The notes under the pieces: generated by a model
Seen by the model: the letters and a program-made list of their open reading frames with translations, nothing else
Database searches by the model: none
What the model was told of the DNA's origin: nothing
Part shown: positions 35,556-43,229 of the stretch, piece after piece
Position numbering within the stretch: the first letter of the stretch is position 1
Layout: the number at the start of each line of letters is the position of its first letter
Made by a program: the position numbers and the translations under genes
From: Variovorax sp.
GTDB taxonomy: Bacteria > Pseudomonadota > Gammaproteobacteria > Burkholderiales > Burkholderiaceae_C
Length of the DNA stretch: 47,245 bases
Assembly: GCA_017744285.1 (NCBI GenBank)
Contig: JAGIBP010000027.1
Span: 1 to 47,245, forward strand
Direction: 5' to 3'

Positions 35556-36299
35556 ATGCACCTGTTTTCCGCCGGCCTGAAGTTGCTGCGCGCCACCGCG
35601 CACGTGGGTCGGGGCTGGTGGACCATCCGCACGACGTTTCCCCGGCTCTCGCCCGCCGAGCGCGAGGCGCGCGTCCAGCAGTGGGCCGAGCGCATGCTCA
35701 ACCTCATGGGCATCCGGCTCACCGTGCTGGGCACGCCGCCGGCCAAGGGGCCGGTGCTGCTGATCTGCAACCACCTGTCCTGGCTCGACATCCTCACCAT
35801 CCATGCCGCGCGGCACGTGCGCTTCGTGTCGAAGTCGAACGTGCGTCACTGGCCGGTGATCGGCATGCTCTCGACCGGCGCGGGCTCGCTCTACATCGAG
35901 CGCGAACGGCGGCGCGATGCGATGCGCGTGGTGCACCACATGGCAGAGGCGCTGCGCGAGGGCGACGTGATCGCGGTCTTCCCCGAAGGCACGACCGGCG
36001 ACGGGCATGGGCTGCTGCCGTTTCACGCGAACCTGCTGCAGGCGGCGATCTCGTCGGGTGCGCCGGTGCAGCCCGCGGCGCTGCGCTTCGCCGATGCGTC
36101 TACCGGCGAAACCAGCGATGCGCCGCGCTACGTCGGCAAGGACACCCTGCTTTCCTCGCTGTGGCGCACGCTGAATGCGCCGCCGCTGCTCGCGGTCGTG
36201 CGTTTCGGCGAACCGCAGACGTCGCACGCGCGCGACCGGCGCGCGTGGGCCAAGAGCCTGCACGCCGACGTCGAGGCGCTGCGTCGCGAACTGAAGTAG
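35556..36299 (+). CDS. plsC: 1-acyl-sn-glycerol-3-phosphate acyltransferase (PlsC family)
   Basis: A 247-residue lysophospholipid acyltransferase. Block I is NHLSWLDILTIH with the catalytic His-x4-Asp, block II is GAGSLYIERERRRDA, block III is VFPEGTTGDG, and block IV is the proline-containing GAPVQPAALRF. It acts at the inner membrane; an N-terminal hydrophobic region is weak. It follows pyrC' by 18 bp and is the last gene of the operon, with no pathway link to pyrimidines. Whether it makes phosphatidate or acylates another lysolipid (for example an ornithine lipid, OlsA-like) cannot be told. Confidence 0.9.
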   Translation: MHLFSAGLKLLRATAHVGRGWWTIRTTFPRLSPAEREARVQQWAERMLNLMGIRLTVLGTPPAKGPVLLICNHLSWLDILTIHAARHVRFVSKSNVRHWPVIGMLSTGAGSLYIERERRRDAMRVVHHMAEALREGDVIAVFPEGTTGDGHGLLPFHANLLQAAISSGAPVQPAALRFADASTGETSDAPRYVGKDTLLSSLWRTLNAPPLLAVVRFGEPQTSHARDRRAWAKSLHADVEALRRELK

Positions 36300-36310
36300 C
36301 GCCGCCCGGC

Positions 36311-36337
36311 AAAAAAACAGCGCCCCGCAGGGCGCTG
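36311..36337 (-). terminator. Rho-independent terminator between plsC and nadM
   Basis: CAGCGCC (36318-36324) and GGCGCTG (36331-36337) form a 7-bp stem with a 6-nt loop, followed on the minus strand by seven T residues (36311-36317). It terminates minus-strand transcription from the NadM-type gene, 143 bp past its stop. Confidence 0.8.
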
Positions 36338-36479
36338 TAGAACGGCGCAGGGAAGCGCCGGGAGGAGGAATCGTCGCTCGAAGAACCGGTGGCACTTCCG
36401 GTTCGTCCATGCCTGGACATTAGGCGAGCCGCCGCGGCCGTGCTGCCGGAGAAGGGGCGCGTCGCGCGTCGGTGCGAGC
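36338..36479. other. Gap with an inverted repeat downstream of the NadM-type gene
   Basis: No open frame with family features. It holds a perfect inverted repeat GAACCGG (36383-36389) and CCGGTTC (36398-36404) with an 8-nt loop. On the minus strand this lies in the 3' untranslated part, between the stop codon and the terminator. A small 3'-derived RNA is possible but I have no further support. Confidence 0.3.
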
Positions 36480-37541
36480 CTACAGGCGGGGCAGCAGCCC
36501 GAGGTAGTGGTCGAGTATCTGGAAGTGATCGTCCAGGAACCGCTCCTCGATCGCGCAGAGCTCGTCGATCGCGGTCCAGCGCGCCGCTTCGGCATCGTCG
36601 TCGGCCCGGACGGAGGGCGGCTCGCGATCTCCGAGGTCGAAGAAGAAGCCGTGCGTGATGGTGCGGCCGCGCTGGCTGCGGTCGGGCCGGTCGAACACGT
36701 CGTTACCCATGAGACAGGCCTGTAGCCCCGCGTGCGGCACGTCCAGGTGCGTTTCCTCGTCGAGTTCGCGCAGGGCCGCCTGGTAGGTCGTCTCGCGCTG
36801 CTCCAGGAAGCCGCCGGGCAGGGCCAGCAAGCCCTTGCCGGGCGCATGTCCGCGCTGGATCAGCAGTACCTGATCGCGGCATTTCACGACGCAATCGACG
36901 GTGACCAGTATCGGCGGATAGGGGGCGACGGACCAGGCGATGTCGTACTCCCTGAGCACCGCGGCTTCCTGCCGCAGGCCGGTGAACGATGGGCGCTGGC
37001 ACCATTCGCGCAAGAAGTCGACGGTGGCTGGGGGCACCTCGCCGGCGATGGCCCCGAGGCCTTCCTGCGGGTCGCGGAACACCGCGTCGCGCAACGCGCT
37101 CGCGCGGCGGATGTCGACCGGATCGCCCGCATGCAGCGTCCAATCGGGGAACGCATGCAGATACTCGCGCGTCGCGTCCCGGGGCTGGCCCACGAGCACG
37201 GTCGACGTCGCGGGCGGCAGGCCTTGCGCCGCGAGCGCCTGCGCCACGGCGTGCCGCACCGCGGACACCCAGCGGGCCTCGTCGACGAAATCGCGCACCG
37301 GCACGCACAGGATGCGCGAGCGCTCGGGCTCCGGCACGGCGCGGCGCACCATCGACGCGCACGCGTGCCAGTCGAAAGGCAACTTGGGCGAGCGCGCGGC
37401 GAACGCCGAGCCGATCACCACGACCACGCGCGGCGCCAGCGCAAGCGCCTGCCGCAGCAGCGAGAGATGGCCGTTGTGAAAAGGCTGGAAGCGGCCGATG
37501 AGGACCGCGAGATCGTGAGGCGGGGAAAGTGGGGCGGTCAT
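36480..37541 (-). CDS. nadM: Bifunctional NMN adenylyltransferase/Nudix hydrolase (NadM-Nudix)
   Basis: A 353-residue fusion. The N-terminal nucleotidyltransferase has GRFQPFHNGHLSLL with the HxGH motif (His22-His25) and ends with the VGQPRDATREYLHAFPDW segment. The C-terminal Nudix domain has LPGGFLEQRETTYQAALREL followed by DEETHLD; all Nudix glutamates are kept and only the late glycine of the box is His. Such proteins make NAD from NMN and hydrolyse ADP-ribose. ATG 37541 opens near the catalytic fold; upstream starts would add 7-14 residues. The gene is alone on its transcript, with a terminator downstream. Confidence 0.93.
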   Translation of the reverse strand: MTAPLSPPHDLAVLIGRFQPFHNGHLSLLRQALALAPRVVVVIGSAFAARSPKLPFDWHACASMVRRAVPEPERSRILCVPVRDFVDEARWVSAVRHAVAQALAAQGLPPATSTVLVGQPRDATREYLHAFPDWTLHAGDPVDIRRASALRDAVFRDPQEGLGAIAGEVPPATVDFLREWCQRPSFTGLRQEAAVLREYDIAWSVAPYPPILVTVDCVVKCRDQVLLIQRGHAPGKGLLALPGGFLEQRETTYQAALRELDEETHLDVPHAGLQACLMGNDVFDRPDRSQRGRTITHGFFFDLGDREPPSVRADDDAEAARWTAIDELCAIEERFLDDHFQILDHYLGLLPRL

Positions 37542-37610
37542 GGATGCGAAGCATAGGTGCATCGGCCGATGCACCCGCTCCACGCCCAGCGAAAAACCGC
37601 CCCGGCAACG

Positions 37611-38153
37611 TCAGGAGCGCTTCGCCAGCATCGCCCCGAGGGCAAACACCGAATTCGGCGCATTGACCGGCGCCGGCTTCACGCGGGCCGTGGGCAGCGG
37701 TTGGCGCCGCACGCTGCGTTCGCATTCGATCTCCACGCCGCGCGCGATCTGCTCGTCCACCAGGCTCTGCAGCGAGATGGAATCGAGGAACTCCATGGCG
37801 CGCCGGCTCACGGAGGCCCAGAGCTCGTCCGTGGTGTGGCGGTTCACCGCGCCCGGGAGCGTGGACGACAGGGGCTTCGACTGGTCGTCCATGTTGTCGC
37901 CGTCGATGGCGTGGATGATGTGCGCGACCGTGATGTCGGCGGGCTTCCTGCTGAGAGAGTAGCCGCCGCCCGGCCCCCGGGTCGATTCGACCAGGTCGTG
38001 GCGGCGCAGCTTGGCGAAGAGTTGTTCGAGGTGCGACAGCGAGATCCGCTGGCGCCGGCTGATGGAGCCGAGGTTGACGGGGCCGGCCGCGCCCTGGAGC
38101 GCAACGTCGATCATGGCCGTGACGGCAAATCGGCCCTTGGTGGTGAGACGCAT
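37611..38153 (-). CDS. Rrf2-family regulator, IscR-like without Fe-S cysteines
   Basis: A 180-residue winged-helix repressor. The DNA-binding domain is that of IscR: MRLTTKGRFAVTAMIDVALQ, then SLSHLEQLFAKLRRHDLVES and TRGPGGGYSLSRK. The C-terminal tail (VNAPNSVFAL) resembles my recollection of betaproteobacterial IscR. The segment where IscR carries three cluster cysteines (about residues 88-107) reads DDQSKPLSSTLPGAVNRH and has none; the only cysteine is Cys144 near the end. It therefore should not bind a [2Fe-2S] cluster in the IscR manner. The start at 38153 follows AGGAAGGA. No isc genes are adjacent. It lies between nadM and two small exported proteins. Confidence 0.9.
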   Translation of the reverse strand: MRLTTKGRFAVTAMIDVALQGAAGPVNLGSISRRQRISLSHLEQLFAKLRRHDLVESTRGPGGGYSLSRKPADITVAHIIHAIDGDNMDDQSKPLSSTLPGAVNRHTTDELWASVSRRAMEFLDSISLQSLVDEQIARGVEIECERSVRRQPLPTARVKPAPVNAPNSVFALGAMLAKRS

Positions 38154-38266
38154 CGTTTGATTCCTTCCTGTTTCCGATGAGGCGGCTTCTGGCCGCCGGA
38201 TCCGTGGCATCGCGCGCGTTGGCGCTGCGGTGCCGGCGCGGGCGCCGAGGTCTTCGACGCCGCGAA

Positions 38267-38620
38267 CTAGACGAAAAGGAAGGGGTTGCGTGGCGGCCGC
38301 TTGAGCCGCTCGAGCGGAGGCAGTGGTGCCGTCGCGGGCAGATGGCGCGGCGGCCACACCGCGGCGACGGCGGGAACGAGCAGGGGGCGCACGCCCGTGA
38401 GGAATTCGGTCAGATCCGAGCCTTCATCGAGGTCGGCGACGAGGTCGTCGTCCGCATCGTGAAACTGGAGGCCGTCGAGAAGCGCCATGTCGTCGACCGC
38501 TGCCGCGGCCACATGGCCATCGCCCGCAAGCTGAGGCGCCGGGCCGGCCTGGGCTGCGGCCGCGAAGCCGTAGCAGGAGAGCACGAAGGCAATGAAGGAC
38601 GCGAGGAGCCAGCGGGGCAT
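38267..38620 (-). CDS. Small exported protein of unknown function
   Basis: 117 residues with a signal peptide (MPRWLLASFIAFVLSCYGFA, then AAAQA). The mature part is acidic in the middle (FHDADDDLVADLDEGSDLTE) and ends in a proline-rich, basic tail (PPLERLKRPPRNPFLFV). I do not recognise a family. A cysteine precedes the signal cleavage region but does not form a convincing lipobox. A -10-like TAAAAT (plus 38630-38635) ends nine bases before the ATG, with no Shine-Dalgarno. Real coding is likely from the signal peptide and promoter position, but unproven. Confidence 0.6.
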   Translation of the reverse strand: MPRWLLASFIAFVLSCYGFAAAAQAGPAPQLAGDGHVAAAAVDDMALLDGLQFHDADDDLVADLDEGSDLTEFLTGVRPLLVPAVAAVWPPRHLPATAPLPPLERLKRPPRNPFLFV

Positions 38621-38629
38621 GGACGGGCT

Positions 38630-38635
38630 ATTTTA
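38630..38635 (-). promoter_or_regulatory. -10-like element of the small exported protein gene
   Basis: TAAAAT on the minus strand, nine bases before ATG 38620. No clear -35. Confidence 0.4.
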
Positions 38636-38725
38636 CCCGGCGCGCCGGATCCGGCCGGAGTGCCTCTTTTTTGGGCGCCGTGTAGCGAGGTACTCCAGAT
38701 GCCCTTCGGGAAGGAATCCAGTCTC

Positions 38726-38746
38726 GTTGTCCCCAGGGTTGTCCCC
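38726..38746. repeat. Tandem GTTGTCCCC repeat
   Basis: GTTGTCCCC occurs at 38726-38734 and again at 38738-38746, a 12-bp period, in the non-coding gap between the two small exported-protein genes. The TTGTCCCCA within each matches the DnaA box TTATCCACA at 7 of 9 positions. Function unknown. Confidence 0.4.
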
Positions 38747-38778
38747 AATAAGCAGGGAAAACCCCAGGGTGTGCCGAC

Positions 38779-39009
38779 TCATGGTTTGCCGGGTTCCTGC
38801 GGCGTTGGTGTTGGAGTTGGCGCGGGCGCCTCGGGCTTGGGCGTGCGAACCCGCGTGCAGATCATGCGGCCCGTGGTCCGGTCCCAATGGCAGGCGCGCG
38901 AGCGGTTGGGCGCGGGCGTTGTGGTCTCCGCAGCGATCGCCGGCGCCACAACGGCGAAGCTGGCGGCGGCCACGGCGCTGGAGAGGATGAGTCGATGGAG
39001 ATGGTTCAC
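38779..39009 (-). CDS. Small exported protein with proline-rich tail
   Basis: 76 residues: a clear signal peptide (MNHLHRLILSSAVAAASFAV ending VAPAIAA), then a short mature part with two cysteines (RACHWDRTTGRMICTRV) that could form a disulfide, then a low-complexity PEAPAPTPTPTPQEPGKP tail. Family unknown. No strong ribosome binding site is visible. It lies between tRNA-Arg and the other small exported protein, same strand. Confidence 0.6.
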   Translation of the reverse strand: MNHLHRLILSSAVAAASFAVVAPAIAAETTTPAPNRSRACHWDRTTGRMICTRVRTPKPEAPAPTPTPTPQEPGKP

Positions 39010-39077
39010 GGCGACAGCTTACATGCTGGAGCGCATGGCGCGAAGGCGCTCGGGGTGTCGCGGGGGGCCGGGCCTTG

Positions 39078-39152
39078 TGGTGCCCTCGACAGGAATCGAA
39101 CCTGTATCTGAGTCTTAGGAGGACCCCGTTCTATCCATTGAACTACGAGGAC
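39078..39152 (-). tRNA. tRNA-Arg (anticodon CCT)
   Basis: A 75-nt cloverleaf with acceptor stem GTCCTCG/CGAGGGC, D arm with GTTC/GAAC, anticodon loop CTCCTAA (anticodon CCT, reads AGG), T arm with GGTTCGATTCC, discriminator A and an encoded CCA. It begins 28 bp after the tamB stop on the same strand and could be read from the tamB transcript or from a weak promoter within the short gap (TTAAAG). Confidence 0.95.
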
Positions 39153-39180
39153 GAAAGCGACCGCAACTTTAACAGTTCGC

Positions 39181-42100
39181 TCAGTCGAACTTGACCGTGA
39201 AGATCAGGTCCACGCCGCTGGTCTGCCCGGCCTGGGCGCGCAGGGTCAGGTTGCGCGTGAGGTCGTAGAAGACGAACAGCGTGCCGAGCATGCCGGCAAG
39301 GCTGCGTTCGTAGGTGATGTAGAAGTCGCGCGACAGGCGCTTGCCGACCGTCACGGAAGAGTCGCGCACTTCGCCGCCGTTGCCCGGGCCCTTGAAGCCG
39401 ATTTCGTCGAGCCCGAAGCGGCTGGCGAGGCCGCCGCCGGTGCCGCCGCTGCCGAGGCCGCCGAGCAGCGCCAGCGCCGCCTGCTGGAGCACCGCCGAAT
39501 CGTTGCCGCTGGTGGCGGAGCCGCGCCCCAGCACCAGCCAGGAGAGTGTCTCCTGGTCCGAGAGCTGGGGCTCCGAATACAGGCGCACCCGGGGCGACTG
39601 CGCCGTGCCCGTGATCGCGACGCCCACGCGCTGCTGGATGTTGGGCCGGATGGCGAGGATGTCGAGCTGCGGGTTGTCCATCGGCCCGTTGAAGCGGGCC
39701 ACGCCGGTCTCGATGGTGAGTTGCTGGCCGTAGGCGCGGAACTGCCCGGCGACGGTGCGCACTTCGCCCGTGACGCGCGGCGGCGCGTTCAGGGCCGTGC
39801 TCTGGATATTGAGCTTGCCGGCCAGACGCGTCGTGAGGCCGCGGCCCTGCACCGCGAAGTCCTCGCCGAGGTCGAAGGTCACGAGCACGTCGGGCGTCTT
39901 TGCCGTCTGCGGCCGGGCGCCTGCGCGCTCCGAGGCCGCGGCCAGCCGGGCGGCGTTTTCCTTTTCCTCGCGATCACGGGCGGCGGACCGGACCACCACG
40001 TCGCTGCCCAGGCTGGGCGCGGTCTGGTCGGGCAGGATGATGACGGCGCGATCGGTGCGCAGGTCGCCGCGCACGACGAACTTGCCGTCGTCGAGCCGCG
40101 CCTGCACGTCGCCGGACAGCGTGAGCTGGCGGTCGGCCCGCACCAGCGTGCGCAGCGAGCGCAACTGGGCCTGCATCGCCATGCGGATGCCGCTGCCGGC
40201 GCCCGGGGCCGGCGCCGGCCCCCACGAGAGGTCGCCGCGCACGGTGAGCGTGCCGCCGCTCTTCGCGGCTTCGCTGGCCGCGGTGCTGAGGTTGCCGCTC
40301 TGGCCGGGGATGCGCGTCTGGCTGCCGAGGCCGCCCTTGAGCGAGAACTCGGCGATCTCGACGTGGTTGCCGGCCAGCCGCGCGCGCAGGCGGCCCTCGC
40401 GCAGGTCGAGTCCGTCGACCAGCGCGCGCAGCGCGAGCTGGTCGGCATTCAGGGTGCCGTTCCAGCGTGGGTCGGTGCGGCTGCCCGAGAGCGTGGCATC
40501 GGCCTCCAGCGTGCCGGCGATGCGCCAGCCGGGCGGCGCGAGCATCGACCAGACACCGAGATTCGGCATCTTCGCGGTGATGCGGCCGGCGAGCGGCGCG
40601 TCGGCCGACCACTGCCAGCCGCCAGGGCGCTGCAGCAGGCGGGTGCTGGCCTCGGCGCGGATCTGGCCGGCGCGCTCGCTTTCCCAGGCCAGCACGCCGC
40701 GCACCGTGTCGCCCTCGGCATCGAGCCGCAACTCGGCCTGTCGCAAGCCGGCGGGCGTGCTGACGCCGGAATCCGACGCATCCATGGTGCGCTCGCTGGC
40801 CGTGCCGGTGCCGGTGCTGTGGATGCGTGTGACCAGTGCCGCCTCGCCCGCCTGCACGCGCAGGTCGCCGCTCTGGCGGTTGACGCGGACATGGCCGCGC
40901 AGCGCGTCGGTGGCGTCGACGTCCCATTCGCCGTTGAACATCAGGTCGCCGCTGAAGCCGATCCGCTCCAGCGTGTCGGTCTCGCCGAAGGCTTCGGCCC
41001 AGGCCATCGGCAGGCCCTGGAACCGTCCCTTCGATTGCAGCCGGGTCGAGCGCGTCGTGCCCGAGCCGCTCTGGCTGAAGCGCAGCGGCTGCCAGTCGAT
41101 CTTGAGCGTTCCGGGCACTGGCCCGGTGAGCTGCGCGGCGCCGCCCGAGGCCTCTATGTCCAGGCGTGCGCTGCTGCCGTTGACGGTGCGCACGGTGGCG
41201 CCGAGGGCGCGGTTCAACTCCAGTGTCCACGGGCCGGGGCGGGTGCTGTCCTTGTACTGCGCGCGCAAGCTCGCCAGGGCCGCGCGCCACTGGTTGGGGC
41301 GGTCGAGGCCGCCGCTGGCGCGCGTGTCGAGCGTGAGCTTGTGCGTCCCGCTCGTGGCCTCGCCCTGCAGCGTCAGCGAGGCCTGCGCGAGGCTGCCCGA
41401 CAGTTCGGCGCGCACGCCGGCCAGCGCCACGCGCGTGGCTTCGCCCGCCTCGGGCGGCGGCAGCGCGAGGTTCAGCCGGGGCACGGTCAACGTGGCCTGC
41501 ACGGTGGGTTCGGCCGTTCCGCGCGGTGCCGGCTCGTTGGCCGCCTGCAGCCGTCGCTGAACCGCCTGCCAGCCGCCGTTCCAGCTCGCTTCGAGTCGGG
41601 CGCTGCCATCGAGGCCCAGGCCGGCGAAGAGGCCGTCGCCGCCCGGCAGGCCTTCGATCCAGCGCTGCAGCGCAGCCGCGTCGTCGACCTGCGTACGCAC
41701 TTGCCCGTTGCCGCTGGCCGGGGCGATGCGGCCCTGCACCTGCAGGCTGGCGCCGGGCACGACGAGGCGGAGGTTGCCGTTGCCGCCCTGCTCGGCCACC
41801 CGCACCTGCAGGTGGCCATCGATGCTCGCGCCGTGGGCGTCGACGCGCAGCGTCTTCAGGTCGAGAACCTGGTGCTGCCATTGCCCCTGGGCGCCGGCGC
41901 GCTCGACCTGCAGTCCCCGAGGCCCGGCGCCGCCGTCGGCGCGCAACGCAAGGTCGAAGGCGATCGCGTCGCCCTCCTGGCTGGCCTTGACGCTGCCGCC
42001 GAGCGGCGCGCCGGACAGTGCGGTGTGAAGCTGTCCGAGCTGCACGCCGCGCAGCGTGGCGCGCGCCTGCCAGGGCTCGGGCGCCGGACTCCAGCGGCCT

Positions 42101-43227
42101 TCGGCGTCGATGCGTCCGCCGCCGAGGTGCACGGTGGCCTCGGGCACGGTCCAGGTGGTGCCGTCGAAGGCGGCCCGCGCTTCGACCTGTTCGATGGGCA
42201 GCCGGCCTTCGTCCCAGGGACCGGCGATGGCATTGCGGATGTCGGCGGCGGCGTTCCAGGTCGTCGCGCCGGCCGCGGCCTCGGGGCCCGCTTCGATGTG
42301 GCCGGTGAGCAGAGTGGCGGGCGCCTCGGGCCACAGCCGCGCCAGGTCGACGTTCTCGAGCTCGGCCTGGGCATCGATGACGGGCTGGGGCTGCCAGGGC
42401 GCGATGTTCGCCTGCAGCTGCGCGCGCATCGCTGCTTCGGCGCCTTCCTCGGCCGGCTGCAGCCGGGCGTGGACCGCGAGGCGGGCATCCGCGCCCGAGA
42501 GCGTCCCCGTCGCGGTGGCCTCGGCCAGAACGTCGAGCGGACGGTCCTTCGCAAGCGCGGCGCGCACCCGGCCGTTGACCTTCGCGTCGAGGGCCATCGG
42601 CGCCTGGCCTTGCAGGTCGACGTGCGCACCATAGTGGCCGTCGGCCAGGTCCACGCCGTGGACGTCGAGAACGTGGTGCTGTTCGCCGGTGTAGCGGTAG
42701 CTTCCGGTCAGCTGGGTGGCCTGCAATGCCGGCGGGCCGACCCAGCGCAGCTCGTCGATCGAGAAGGGCAACTCGATCTGCACCGGCAGCACGATCTGCT
42801 GCAGCGGCTGGATGGGTTCGCCGCTGGGCGTGCCGCGGCGCTCGATCACCACCCGGCCCGCATGCACTTCGCCCAGCTGCACGCGGCGGCGCAGGAGCGG
42901 CGCGAGCCGCCAGCCGATGCGCGCGTCGCTCACCTCGACCGCGAGCGTGGCGCTTTGCCAGCGCAAGTAGCCGATGCGCCCGCCCGCGCGCAGGGAGCCC
43001 GACACGTCGCGGCTCTCCAGCGTCTGGTCCGCGGGCAGGTAGCGCGCGGTGCGCGTCAGCGCGAAGGCCAGAGATTCGTCGGTGCCGAGCCACCACCAGG
43101 CGCCGGCCAGCAGCGCAATGACCAGCGTGACCAGCCCGCCCGCGAACCAGGCGAACGCGCGCAGCACGCGACGCGTGCGCGAACGCTTCGGCGGTGCGGC
43201 GGGCGAGTCGGGTCTCTCGTCAGGCAT
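39181..43227 (-). CDS. tamB: Translocation and assembly module subunit TamB
   Basis: A 1348-residue AsmA-like inner-membrane protein that bridges the periplasm and works with TamA in outer-membrane protein insertion and phospholipid transport. It has a cytoplasmic N-terminus rich in Arg/Lys, one membrane helix (about 29-51, GLVTLVIALLAGAWWWLG), a very long beta-rich groove region, and the C-terminal DUF490 domain (GEVRTVAGQFRAYGQQLTIE, LYSEPQLSDQETLSWLVLGR, SVTVGKRLSRDFYITYERSL) ending in LIFTVKFD. The frame is open to 45084, but that stretch is the tamA gene in another frame; ATG 43227, two bases after the tamA stop, is correct. Length fits the family (about 1250-1400). Confidence 0.95.
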   Translation of the reverse strand: MPDERPDSPAAPPKRSRTRRVLRAFAWFAGGLVTLVIALLAGAWWWLGTDESLAFALTRTARYLPADQTLESRDVSGSLRAGGRIGYLRWQSATLAVEVSDARIGWRLAPLLRRRVQLGEVHAGRVVIERRGTPSGEPIQPLQQIVLPVQIELPFSIDELRWVGPPALQATQLTGSYRYTGEQHHVLDVHGVDLADGHYGAHVDLQGQAPMALDAKVNGRVRAALAKDRPLDVLAEATATGTLSGADARLAVHARLQPAEEGAEAAMRAQLQANIAPWQPQPVIDAQAELENVDLARLWPEAPATLLTGHIEAGPEAAAGATTWNAAADIRNAIAGPWDEGRLPIEQVEARAAFDGTTWTVPEATVHLGGGRIDAEGRWSPAPEPWQARATLRGVQLGQLHTALSGAPLGGSVKASQEGDAIAFDLALRADGGAGPRGLQVERAGAQGQWQHQVLDLKTLRVDAHGASIDGHLQVRVAEQGGNGNLRLVVPGASLQVQGRIAPASGNGQVRTQVDDAAALQRWIEGLPGGDGLFAGLGLDGSARLEASWNGGWQAVQRRLQAANEPAPRGTAEPTVQATLTVPRLNLALPPPEAGEATRVALAGVRAELSGSLAQASLTLQGEATSGTHKLTLDTRASGGLDRPNQWRAALASLRAQYKDSTRPGPWTLELNRALGATVRTVNGSSARLDIEASGGAAQLTGPVPGTLKIDWQPLRFSQSGSGTTRSTRLQSKGRFQGLPMAWAEAFGETDTLERIGFSGDLMFNGEWDVDATDALRGHVRVNRQSGDLRVQAGEAALVTRIHSTGTGTASERTMDASDSGVSTPAGLRQAELRLDAEGDTVRGVLAWESERAGQIRAEASTRLLQRPGGWQWSADAPLAGRITAKMPNLGVWSMLAPPGWRIAGTLEADATLSGSRTDPRWNGTLNADQLALRALVDGLDLREGRLRARLAGNHVEIAEFSLKGGLGSQTRIPGQSGNLSTAASEAAKSGGTLTVRGDLSWGPAPAPGAGSGIRMAMQAQLRSLRTLVRADRQLTLSGDVQARLDDGKFVVRGDLRTDRAVIILPDQTAPSLGSDVVVRSAARDREEKENAARLAAASERAGARPQTAKTPDVLVTFDLGEDFAVQGRGLTTRLAGKLNIQSTALNAPPRVTGEVRTVAGQFRAYGQQLTIETGVARFNGPMDNPQLDILAIRPNIQQRVGVAITGTAQSPRVRLYSEPQLSDQETLSWLVLGRGSATSGNDSAVLQQAALALLGGLGSGGTGGGLASRFGLDEIGFKGPGNGGEVRDSSVTVGKRLSRDFYITYERSLAGMLGTLFVFYDLTRNLTLRAQAGQTSGVDLIFTVKFD

Positions 43228-43229
43228 GG

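Noticed and set aside
38177..39118. A 313-codon plus-strand frame over the small exported-protein genes
   Set aside because: Arg/Gly-rich without motifs, runs into the tRNA-Arg gene, and the minus-strand frames have signal peptides.
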